Source: Clostridia bacterium
GTDB taxonomy: Bacteria > Bacillota > Clostridia > TANB77 > CAG-508
DNA: 15,558 nucleotides
Assembly: GCA_900753165.1 (NCBI GenBank)
Contig: CAADYC010000084.1
Span: 1 to 15,558 of the forward strand
Reading direction: 5' to 3'
How positions within the stretch are numbered: the first letter of the stretch is position 1; every line of letters starts with the position of its first letter. Under the pieces are notes generated by a model. The model had not been told where the DNA came from and did no database searches. It saw nothing but the letters and a program-made list of their open reading frames with translations. This document shows, piece after piece, positions 8,535 to 14,849 of this stretch. Made by a program: the position numbers and the translations under genes.

Positions 8535-9604
8535 TTATGATTTGTTAAAAGTATTCTGCACAATAGCAGTAATATCAATACATGTAAGTGAATTTTATGT
8601 AGATAGTTATAATAATGAAAATTCATTTTCTGCTCGTTATATTAATGGTATAGATTTTACATGTATATTCTTTACATTTGCAAGATTTGCAGTTCCATGT
8701 TTTTGTATGTTAGCTGGTGCATTTGCATTATCTAATAAAAAATGCCGATTGCAAATTTTATTATAAAAAAATATTTAAGAGTATAATTATTCCAACAATA
8801 GTCTTTTCTATATTTTATTTTGTTTATTCTTGTATTATTAGGATAAATCTATTTTTAAATCAAAATTATAATTGGAATGTATTTCTAGAACAATTAAAGA
8901 ATTTATTATGTGGAAAACCATTTTATCATATGTGGTATATGTATACAATTATACCAATATACTTATGTGTGCCATTTATAATACAATTAAAAAGTAAATA
9001 TGAAAAATATTTTCCAAGGTTTTCGATAATTTTTTTAATATTATGTTCAATAAGTGCTATAACAACAAAATGCACTATAAATTATAGTGTATCAATGTCA
9101 TCTTGCTATTTAGGATATTTTATTTTTGGAAATGTCTTATACGAAAAATTATCAACTATGCATAATAAAAGAAAATCCTTGAAATATTTTGTAGGGGCAT
9201 TTTTTGTTTTACTTATTTTATATTTTTTGATTTTAAATAAGAGAATATTAATGAATAATCAAGCAGTATTAGACTTTTGGGTTAATCCATATAATCCTCT
9301 TATAATGATTGCTTCTATTTTTGTATTTATTGGAGTATCTCTAATTAAAATAAAAATAAATGTAATAAAAGTATCATCTCAACTAATATACATATATATG
9401 ATACATGCTTTTGTATGGGATATTATTGCTATAATAATAAGAAAAAAATGTGGAATAAATGGAAACAATATTATCATAATACCTGTTGGAATTATTTGTG
9501 CATTCTTTGTTTCATTAATGCTTTCTTATATTTATAACTTTATGTATAAGAGTATAAATAATAAGTTAGATAAAAATAAAAAAACATTAGAAAAAATAAG
9601 ATAA
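8518..9604 (+). pseudogene. Acyltransferase-3 family gene interrupted by a one-base frameshift
   Basis: Two overlapping frames together make one acyltransferase 3 (PF01757) protein. The first (8518-8766) encodes the N-terminal part: NYDLLKVFCTIAVISIHVSEF with the conserved His, then FARFAVPCFCMLAGAFALSN. The second, in the next frame up to 9604, continues NADCKFYYKKIFKSIIIPTIVFS and carries the remaining helices plus the late YIYMIHAFVWD motif. The junction is the A6 run at 8737-8742; removing one A restores a 361-codon frame of ordinary family length. Left as it is, translation stops at 8764-8766 after 82 residues. The start overlaps the flippase by 17 bases, with AAAGGA at 8501-8506. This may be a real inactivating indel, a phase-variable site or a sequencing error. 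It is the third acylase of the operon. Confidence 0.88.
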
Positions 9605-9675
9605 TTCATAGTTATAAGAAAACCAAAGAAGTATGATAATCTTAATACAAAGTAGAATTATCAAATACAAAGAAC

Positions 9676-9705
9676 ACAACTAGAAATTATAAAATTACTA
9701 GTTGT
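9676..9705. repeat. Inverted repeat / hairpin without U-tract
   Basis: ACAACTAG (9676-9683) and CTAGTTGT (9698-9705) are perfect complements. After an A-A mismatch, AATT/AATT can pair inside, leaving an ATAA loop. The following bases (AGGAAAATAC) are not T-rich, so this is not a standard Rho-independent terminator. It may be a transcript-end stabilising hairpin or a protein site. Confidence 0.5.
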
Positions 9706-9752
9706 AGGAAAATACATAACAATAAATAATATTATATATAATATAACTATAA

Positions 9753-9791
9753 AGCAACCTTATAACTCTAAATATAAGGTTGTTATTATAT
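9753..9791 (+). terminator. Probable Rho-independent terminator of the polysaccharide operon
   Basis: CAACCTTATA (9755-9764) and TATAAGGTTG (9773-9782) form a perfect 10-base stem with an 8-base loop. It can be extended by a G-T and an A-T pair. TTATTATATT follows, which is T-rich but not a pure T run, so the strength is uncertain. Its position after the acyltransferase gene and before the cpsC promoter fits an operon end. Confidence 0.6.
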
Positions 9792-9828
9792 TCAAAATTA
9801 ATTTAATAAAAAATAATTAATAATTTTA

Positions 9829-9865
9829 TATCAAATCACTTGATACAAAATTATCAATATGATAA
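9829..9865. repeat. Two TATCA/TGATA dyads overlapping the cpsC promoter (candidate operator)
   Basis: The first dyad is TATCAA (9829-9834) and TTGATA (9840-9845) around ATCAC. The second is TTATCA (9851-9856) and TGATAA (9860-9865) around ATA. The right half of the first forms the -35 hexamer, and the second fills the spacer and enters the -10. Dyads with shared half-sites placed on a promoter are the usual layout of a repressor site, but no regulator is known here and AT-rich DNA yields chance dyads. Confidence 0.45.
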
Positions 9866-9868
9866 AAT
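9840..9868 (+). promoter_or_regulatory. Sigma-A-type promoter of cpsC-cpsD-cpsB-glmM
   Basis: TTGATA at 9840-9845, a 17-base spacer and TAAAAT at 9863-9868 with an extended TG at 9860-9861. Transcription would start near 9875, leaving a leader of about 35 bases before the ATG at 9912. Confidence 0.65.
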
Positions 9869-9911
9869 AACAACATACGATTTTAAAGATAAAAAATAGA
9901 AGGAGAAAAAA

Positions 9912-10619
9912 ATGGAAGAAATTGATTTAAAAGAACTATTTAGCTTATTCTGGAGCAAAAAAACACAAATAATACTAATAACATTAATTTTCATGCTATT
10001 AGGAGTAATTTACACAATAGGATTTGTAACACCAAAATACACATCATCAACAACACTATTACTAGCAACATCAGGAAATTCATCAGACAAAACAAACACA
10101 ATAACAACAACAGATGTAACACTAAACTCAAAATTAGTATCAACATATAGTGCCTTAGTACAAAGCAAAAGTGTATTAAGACAAGTTATATCTAACCTAG
10201 GAATAAACATAAATGAAAGTGAATTAAAAAACAACATAACAGTAACACAAGAAAAAGATACAGAAATAATAAAAATTTCAGTAACAAATGCAAATCCAAA
10301 TACAGCTGAAAAACTAGCAAATGAGGTAGCAAAAGTATTTACAGAAAAAATACAAGAAATCTACAAAATCAATAATGTTCAAATAGTAGACAAAGCAGAA
10401 GCAGAAAACACACCATCAAACATAAATCATTCAAAAGACATAATGATATTTACATTTGTAGGTTTAGTAATAGCTGTAGGATATATATTAATTGCAAATA
10501 TGCTAGATACAACAATAAAAACAGCAGAAGAAGTTGAAAAAGAATTTAAAGTACCAGTAATAGCAACAATACCATTATATAATTTTGAACCAGCTAAAAA
10601 CAAAGGAGGAAAGAAATAA
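9912..10619 (+). CDS. cpsC: CpsC/Wzz-type polysaccharide chain-length and BY-kinase adaptor protein
   Basis: A 235-residue Wzz-domain protein (PF02706; CpsC/YveK/CapA type of Gram-positives). A short cytoplasmic start (EEIDLKELFSLFW) leads into TM1 at about residues 18-39. A Thr/Ser-rich outer region of about 135 residues follows. The NTPSNI proline motif (Pro168) precedes TM2 at about 177-197, and a cytoplasmic tail of roughly 38 residues ends it. In known systems this tail activates the CpsD kinase, and the pair sets polymer length. It is shorter than Gram-negative Wzc because kinase and adaptor are separate genes, and the kinase follows two bases later. AGAAGGAG at 9898-9905 is a strong binding site 6 bases before the ATG. 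Compared with the glycosyltransferase genes it uses more ACA, AAC and CTA codons. Confidence 0.94.
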   Translation: MEEIDLKELFSLFWSKKTQIILITLIFMLLGVIYTIGFVTPKYTSSTTLLLATSGNSSDKTNTITTTDVTLNSKLVSTYSALVQSKSVLRQVISNLGININESELKNNITVTQEKDTEIIKISVTNANPNTAEKLANEVAKVFTEKIQEIYKINNVQIVDKAEAENTPSNINHSKDIMIFTFVGLVIAVGYILIANMLDTTIKTAEEVEKEFKVPVIATIPLYNFEPAKNKGGKK

Positions 10620-10621
10620 TA

Positions 10622-11596
10622 ATGAAAATTAAAAGAGAACTAATAACACAAAGAGATCCTAAATCACCAGTATCAGAGGTATTTAGAACTCTAAGAACAA
10701 ATATACAATTTATGAATGCAAATAAAAAGTTAAAAACATTATTAATAACATCAACTTTCCCAAGTGAAGGAAAAAGCTGGGTTGCTTCAAACTTAGCAGT
10801 AACATTTGCACAAGCAGATAATAAAGTTATATTAATAGATGCAGACATGAGAAAAGGTAGACAATACACAATATTTGGAGCATCACCAAGACCAGGGCTT
10901 TCAAACTATTTATCAGGAATGGATGTACCAGAAGGACAAGAACCAGATATAACAAAATATTTACAAAAAACAGAAATAGAAAATTTATTAATAATGACAG
11001 CTGGTAATATACCACCAAACCCATCAGAATTGTTAGTATCACCACAAATGAACAAATTGCTAGAAGATTTAAAACAAGCATGTGATATTATTATAATTGA
11101 TGGAACACCATGTGAATTAGTTACAGACTCTGTTATTTTATCAAGAATAGTAGATTCAACTGTTGTTGTAACAGCACATAAAGAAACTAAAAAAGATAAC
11201 CTAGAAAGAGTAATAAAAAATATTCAAAATGTTGGTGGACATTTGGCTGGAGTTGTTGTAAATAAAATGCCTGTATCTGTTAAAAAATATAATGAAAAAT
11301 ATTATTACTATGGTTCAACAGGGGCATCACTTAGCCAAGCAAATAGAATGGAAATAAAAGATAAAGCGTATAATATTTTAAAGCAAAATGATGATATATA
11401 CAAAAAGCAAATGTCACAAAAACAAGAAGAAACAAATAAAGTTAATTCATTTAATAATGAATCAAATGATAATTTACAACAACCAAGCTTTATTAAAAAT
11501 AATAATACAAGCAACAATGTAGATATAAATAAATCAAAAGACATACTAAATCAAATAAATTCATATTTAGATAATGAAAAGAAAAATTTACAATAG
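10622..11596 (+). CDS. cpsD: CpsD-type tyrosine autokinase (BY-kinase) with extended C-terminal tail
   Basis: A bacterial tyrosine kinase of the CpsD/YwqD/CapB type. Signatures are EVFRTLRTNIQF (residues 19-30), Walker A STFPSEGKS (44-52, Lys51), Walker A' VILIDADMR (69-77) and Walker B DIIIIDGTP (155-163, Asp160). A tyrosine cluster, KYNEKYYYYG, spans residues 222-231. In known systems autophosphorylation of this cluster, reversed by CpsB, controls assembly with CpsC and polymer output. Unusually, about 93 more residues follow the cluster. They are hydrophilic and rich in Asn, Gln, Lys and Ser, whereas typical CpsD proteins end at the cluster. The total is 324 residues, against roughly 230 usual for the family. 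The tail reads in the same frame with no sign of a lost stop. AGGAGGAAAG in the 3' end of cpsC serves as binding site. Confidence 0.94.
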   Translation: MKIKRELITQRDPKSPVSEVFRTLRTNIQFMNANKKLKTLLITSTFPSEGKSWVASNLAVTFAQADNKVILIDADMRKGRQYTIFGASPRPGLSNYLSGMDVPEGQEPDITKYLQKTEIENLLIMTAGNIPPNPSELLVSPQMNKLLEDLKQACDIIIIDGTPCELVTDSVILSRIVDSTVVVTAHKETKKDNLERVIKNIQNVGGHLAGVVVNKMPVSVKKYNEKYYYYGSTGASLSQANRMEIKDKAYNILKQNDDIYKKQMSQKQEETNKVNSFNNESNDNLQQPSFIKNNNTSNNVDINKSKDILNQINSYLDNEKKNLQ

Positions 11597-11620
11597 AACA
11601 GAAGAAAGAGGAGAACTAAA

Positions 11621-12415
11621 ATGATAGACTTTCATACACATATATTACCAAATATAGATGATGGAGCAAGAAATATAGATGAAACAATAGCATTAATAAA
11701 AGAAGCTAAAGAAGCAGGGTTTGACGAAATAATATTAACATCACATTACATTGAAAATTATTATGAAACAGACGTACCAGAAAGAGATATGTGGGTAAAA
11801 GCTATAAGTGATAATTTAAAATCAAAAGGAATAGAAACAAATTTATACTTAGGAAATGAAATATATATATCTGATAATATGATGCAATTATTAATAGATG
11901 GTAAAGCATCAACAATAAATAATAGCTGTTATGTTTTATTTGAAATGCCATTAAATGCGGAACCAATGGATTTATATAATGTAATATACTCATTACAAGA
12001 AAATAAATTAATACCAGTTCTAGCACATCCAGAAAGATATACATTTGTACAAAAAGAACCAGAATTAATATATGATTTAATTCAAAAAGGTGTGCTAATG
12101 CAAGCAAACTATGGTAGTATATTAGGTCAATATGGAAAAAATGCGCAAATGATTGTAAGAAAATTTTATGAAAACAATATGATACATTTTTTAGGTAGTG
12201 ATGTACACAGACCTAATACTATATACAAAAGAATTCCAGAGGCAATAGTAGAAATAAGTGAAATAGTTGGAGAAAAAAAAGTTAGAGAATTAACAACTAT
12301 AAATCCAAAACTTGTATTACAAAACAAAAGAATTGATATAGAAGAACCAATAGAATTTAAGTTAACATTTAAAGAAAAATTACTTATGATATTTAAAGAA
12401 TATTTTAAAAAATAA
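11621..12415 (+). CDS. cpsB: CpsB/YwqE-type PHP-domain protein tyrosine phosphatase
   Basis: A 264-residue manganese-dependent phosphatase of the PHP superfamily. All expected metal ligands are visible: HTH at residues 5-7, SHY with His42, GNEIY with Glu80, AHPERY with His136 and GSDVHRP with Asp194 and His196. In the family it removes phosphate from the tyrosine cluster of the CpsD kinase, closing the phosphorylation cycle that tunes polysaccharide synthesis. It acts in the cytoplasm. The gene follows cpsD by 24 bases with AAAGAGGAG at 11605-11613, so it is in the same transcript. Length and motif spacing are normal, and the function is well supported by the adjacent kinase. The order C-D-B differs from the streptococcal A-B-C-D order. 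Confidence 0.95.
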   Translation: MIDFHTHILPNIDDGARNIDETIALIKEAKEAGFDEIILTSHYIENYYETDVPERDMWVKAISDNLKSKGIETNLYLGNEIYISDNMMQLLIDGKASTINNSCYVLFEMPLNAEPMDLYNVIYSLQENKLIPVLAHPERYTFVQKEPELIYDLIQKGVLMQANYGSILGQYGKNAQMIVRKFYENNMIHFLGSDVHRPNTIYKRIPEAIVEISEIVGEKKVRELTTINPKLVLQNKRIDIEEPIEFKLTFKEKLLMIFKEYFKK

Positions 12416-12457
12416 AATCAAGACATACTAAGATAGCGAGAAGAAAGGAAGATAGTT

Positions 12458-13822
12458 ATGAGAAAATATTTTGGAACAGATGGTATAAGAAGAATTGCAA
12501 ACACAGAACTTACACCAGAATTAGTATATAAAGTAGCAAAAGCAGGAGCATATGTATTGTCAAAACATACAGACCATGCACCAACAATATTAATAGGAAG
12601 GGATACAAGAATATCAGGAACATTAATAGAGAGTGCTATGGTAGCTGGATTTTTAAGTTATGGAGCAAATGTTAAATTACTAGGAGTTATACCAACACCA
12701 GCAGTTGCATATTTGACAAGAAAACTACAAGCAGATGCAAGTGTCGTAATATCAGCATCACATAACACATTTGAGTTTAATGGAATCAAATATTTTAGTA
12801 ATAAAGGTATGAAAATACCAGATAGCCTTGAAGAAGAAATAGAAGAAGTTATGGACTCTGGAAAAATTGATAAATTAACAGCTATAAGTAGTAAAATTGG
12901 TATATCTGAATATAGAGCAGATTTATTAGATGAATATGTATATTTCTTTAGAAAAAACTTTGATGATAACTTCGAAAAATTACATAGAGATGATTTTGTT
13001 GTTGGTATAGACACAGCAAATGGAGCAACATCAGTTGTTGCAGAAAAAGTATTTAAAGCATTAGGAATAAAATATAAAATAATCAATAATCATCCAGATG
13101 GAATAAATATAAATGATAATTGTGGTTCAACACATTTAGAATATTTGAAAAAATATGTTGTTGAAAACAAATTAAGCCTTGGAGTTGCATATGATGGTGA
13201 TGGAGATAGATGTCTAGCCGTTGATGAAAAAGGTAATGAAATAGATGGAGATATGATAATGGCTATTGTATCTAATTATCTAAGAAAAAAAGGAAAATTA
13301 GCAAAAGATACAGTTGTTGCAACAGTAATGAGTAATTTAGGACTTCATAAATATGCTAGAGATAATGGATTAGAACTAATTCAAACAAAAGTTGGAGATA
13401 GATATGTATTAGAAGAAATGCTAAAAGACGGATATAATTTAGGTGGAGAACAATCAGGTCACGTAATTCTATTAGATTATAATCCAACAGGTGATGGTAT
13501 ATTAACATCATTAATGTTAATACAAGCAATATTAGAAGAAAATGAAACAGCATCAAAAATGGCAGGAATCATTAAATTATATCCACAAGTATTAATAAAT
13601 GCAAAAGTAAATTCTGATAAAAAGTATGATTATGAAAAAGATGATGAAATAAAAAATGCAATAGAAAAATTAGAAAAAGAATTTGCTGGAAATGGTAGAG
13701 TATTAATCAGACCTTCTGGAACAGAACCTTTAGTAAGAGTTATGATAGAGGGAGAAGACCAAGAATATATTACTAAAAAAGCAAGAGAAATAGCAGATTT
13801 AATAGAAGAAAAATTAAAATAA
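12458..13822 (+). CDS. glmM: Phosphoglucosamine mutase GlmM
   Basis: A complete 454-residue alpha-D-phosphohexomutase of the GlmM subfamily. It starts KYFGTDGIRR, the GlmM-specific opening. It then has IGRDTRISG (46-54), the catalytic loop VVISASHN with phosphoserine Ser101, and the metal-binding DGDGDR in VAYDGDGDRCLA. The GGEQSGHVI sugar-binding loop and the C-terminal phosphate-binding RPSGTEPLVRV complete it. It converts glucosamine-6-phosphate to glucosamine-1-phosphate for UDP-GlcNAc, needed for peptidoglycan and often for surface glycans, and is normally activated by phosphorylation of the catalytic serine. It lies 42 bases after cpsB with no terminator between, so it probably shares the cps transcript. 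AAAGGAAG upstream is the binding site. The post-serine residues are NTFEFNG rather than the common NPFEDNG, a mild family variation. Confidence 0.97.
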   Translation: MRKYFGTDGIRRIANTELTPELVYKVAKAGAYVLSKHTDHAPTILIGRDTRISGTLIESAMVAGFLSYGANVKLLGVIPTPAVAYLTRKLQADASVVISASHNTFEFNGIKYFSNKGMKIPDSLEEEIEEVMDSGKIDKLTAISSKIGISEYRADLLDEYVYFFRKNFDDNFEKLHRDDFVVGIDTANGATSVVAEKVFKALGIKYKIINNHPDGININDNCGSTHLEYLKKYVVENKLSLGVAYDGDGDRCLAVDEKGNEIDGDMIMAIVSNYLRKKGKLAKDTVVATVMSNLGLHKYARDNGLELIQTKVGDRYVLEEMLKDGYNLGGEQSGHVILLDYNPTGDGILTSLMLIQAILEENETASKMAGIIKLYPQVLINAKVNSDKKYDYEKDDEIKNAIEKLEKEFAGNGRVLIRPSGTEPLVRVMIEGEDQEYITKKAREIADLIEEKLK

Positions 13823-13852
13823 AACATATAAAATGAAATATTAATGTAACAA

Positions 13853-13912
13853 TATTGAAACAAAAATGTAATAAAAAAATAGAACAAAACTATTGAAAAT
13901 AAAAGTAATAAA
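13853..13912 (+). repeat. Imperfect direct repeat between glmM and the next gene
   Basis: TATTGAAACAAAAATGTAAT (from 13853) and TATTGAAAATAAAAGTAAT (from 13891) are similar in sequence and lie 38 bases apart. The second copy contains the -35 box of the downstream promoter. This may be a local duplication or simply AT-rich similarity. Confidence 0.35.
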
Positions 13913-13921
13913 TGATATTAT
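13893..13921 (+). promoter_or_regulatory. Promoter of the 113-residue membrane protein gene
   Basis: TTGAAA at 13893-13898, a 17-base spacer and TATTAT at 13916-13921 with an extended TG at 13913-13914. No terminator separates this from glmM, so the gene may also receive read-through from the cps transcript. Confidence 0.55.
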
Positions 13922-13955
13922 AATGTCATAGCCAAAGAAAAAAGGAGAATAAGAG

Positions 13956-14297
13956 ATGTTTATATTTGATTTAACAAATTTGTTTACATTATTATTAATA
14001 ACAATAGCAACAGTGTTATTAATTTATCTATCACAAGAAATTAAAAGAAGTTTTGTTGCAGCAATTCCATTATTTGCATTTGTGTTAGATTTAGTGATAC
14101 ATACAATTCAAGTATTAACATTGAAAGAAGAATTTTCCTATTTGTATTCAACATTAACTGCAAATATGGCAATAGACTTTGTATTTTTATTATTAACATT
14201 TTTAGCTTACCTATGGGCAGATGATGTAGAAGCAAAAGAGTTTAACAAAAAAACTCTTAATAGTAAAGGGATTGATTGGCTATTTAAACAAGTATAA
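13956..14297 (+). CDS. Small three-helix membrane protein of unknown function
   Basis: A 113-residue protein that I do not recognise as a member of a characterised family. Three hydrophobic segments are clear, at about residues 8-26, 33-54 and 69-87. A short basic loop (QEIKRS) separates the first two, and FSYLYSTL lies before the third. The roughly 26-residue tail (ADDVEAKEFNKK...DWLFKQV) is charged and probably cytoplasmic. There is no signal peptidase site. AAAGGAG at 13941-13947, eight bases before the ATG, is a good binding site, and a promoter and a strong terminator frame the gene, so it looks like a real single-gene unit. It sits between glmM and ileS, which gives no specific hint of its task. 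It is not obviously part of polysaccharide export. Confidence 0.8.
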   Translation: MFIFDLTNLFTLLLITIATVLLIYLSQEIKRSFVAAIPLFAFVLDLVIHTIQVLTLKEEFSYLYSTLTANMAIDFVFLLLTFLAYLWADDVEAKEFNKKTLNSKGIDWLFKQV

Positions 14298-14325
14298 TAA
14301 CATTAAGGTATATAATATGTGTCCT

Positions 14326-14357
14326 AAAAGGAATGATTTTTAAAATCATTCCTTTTT
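14326..14357 (+). terminator. Rho-independent terminator after the 113-residue membrane protein
   Basis: AAAAGGAATGATT (14326-14338) pairs perfectly with AATCATTCCTTTT (14344-14356) around a 5-base loop and runs into a T tract. The A-rich left flank means it could also stop transcription arriving from the other strand. It insulates the membrane protein gene from the T-box unit. Confidence 0.88.
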
Positions 14358-14371
14358 ATAATAAAAAAGAC

Positions 14372-14399
14372 TTGAAATTTTAAAAAAATATGATATAAT
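14372..14399 (+). promoter_or_regulatory. Promoter of the T-box / DUF1653 / ileS unit
   Basis: TTGAAA at 14372-14377, a 16-base spacer and a perfect TATAAT at 14394-14399 with an extended TG at 14391-14392. Transcription should begin near 14406, just before the T-box stem I. Confidence 0.8.
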
Positions 14400-14417
14400 A
14401 TTAAACAAATTGAGAAA

Positions 14418-14771
14418 AACAAAAGTAAGGACAACACAGATTATAAATATCTTTTAGAGAGCCAAAGGAAGCTGAAAATTTGGTAAGTAAAAATAATTTG
14501 TTATCACCTAACTGTTTTTGAACTGAACCAACAAGTACGTTGTTTATTTGGTTAAAAGTAAAATATTAAGTAAGTTCAAACGTAAATCTGCGTTAAAGAT
14601 AAATGAGAGAATAATGAAAAACGTATTAAAAAATAAAATACAATTTATAAATATTAATGTAAGTTGTATATAACTAGATGAATTTTAAACGGAACATTAT
14701 TAAAATAGGTGGTACCGCGGAATAAAAAGCTATTTCGTCCTAGAACTAGGACAGAAGTAGCTTTATTTTTT
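14418..14771 (+). promoter_or_regulatory. Isoleucine T-box leader (tRNA-sensing riboswitch)
   Basis: This leader binds uncharged tRNA-Ile and then permits read-through into the downstream genes. Stem I can be drawn. The base pairs 14420-14430 with 14507-14520. ACAGATTAT (14436-14444) pairs with ATAATTTGT (14493-14501). The AGAGAG bulge is at 14456-14461, and the distal stem CCAAA/TTTGG carries the GCTG loop at 14471-14474. The specifier AUC (14503-14505) lies in the internal loop, followed by ACC as in other Ile leaders. AACCAA/TTGGTT (14525-14530 and 14548-14553) belongs to the middle hairpins. The T-box AGGTGGTACCGCGG (14707-14720) contains UGGU, which pairs with the ACCA end of tRNA-Ile. 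The terminator closes the leader. Confidence 0.93.
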
Positions 14772-14811
14772 GATATAGTTAGACAGTCTAAATTTATCTC
14801 ATAATCTGTGT
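14434..14811. repeat. 11-base perfect inverted repeat bracketing the T-box leader
   Basis: ACACAGATTAT at 14434-14444 is exactly complementary to ATAATCTGTGT at 14801-14811. The left copy is the 5' strand of T-box stem I next to the specifier loop. The right copy lies about 30 bases after the terminator and therefore exists only in read-through RNA. The long-range pair is stronger than the stem I pair it would replace, which contains a G-U pair. Whether it forms is unknown. Confidence 0.55.
14726..14771 (+). terminator. T-box regulated terminator
   Basis: GTCCTA (14737-14742) and TAGGAC (14747-14752) form the top around a GAAC loop. Past a bulged A at 14753, the stem continues through AAAGCTATTTC and GAAGTAGCTTT to 14764, and TTTTTT follows at 14766-14771. 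It competes with the antiterminator formed by the T-box sequence when tRNA-Ile is uncharged. Confidence 0.9.
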
Positions 14812-14836
14812 CAAAAAGTCAAAATATTTAAATGAA

Positions 14837-14842
14837 GGGAAG
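14837..14842 (+). promoter_or_regulatory. Ribosome binding site deciding the DUF1653 start
   Basis: GGGAAG stands 7 bases before the ATG at 14850. An upstream in-frame ATG at 14832 has no purine-rich site before it, and this motif would fall inside its coding region. The ATG at 14850 is therefore preferred. Confidence 0.7.
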
Positions 14843-14849
14843 TCAAAAA

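Larger units (their letters stand above)
9605..9911. other. Intergenic region between the polysaccharide operon and cpsC
   Basis: Three hundred and seven bases without a credible gene. From left to right it holds a non-terminator hairpin (9676-9705), a likely terminator (9753-9791), two TATCA/TGATA dyads (9829-9865) overlapping a promoter (9840-9868), and the AGAAGGAG binding site of cpsC at 9898-9905. An isolated TATCAAAT at 9659-9666 repeats part of the first dyad. Confidence 0.75.

Noticed and set aside
8737..8742. Programmed ribosomal frameshift signal
   Set aside because: Restoring the frame needs a +1 shift (or -2), no stimulating stop or downstream structure stands at the run, and A6 is short for transcriptional slippage. 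A plain indel is simpler.
8717..9604. Reading the second half of the split acyltransferase as an independent gene starting at GTG 8717
   Set aside because: There is no binding site before 8717, and the protein would lack the N-terminal helix with the conserved His that the frame at 8518 supplies.
11621..12415. Histidinol phosphatase or DNA polymerase PHP domain instead of CpsB
   Set aside because: Length, the HTHILP..DDG opening and the position directly after a BY-kinase gene fit the tyrosine phosphatase branch.
14832..14849. ATG at 14832 as the DUF1653 start
   Set aside because: No purine-rich site precedes it, and GGGAAG is correctly spaced for the ATG at 14850.
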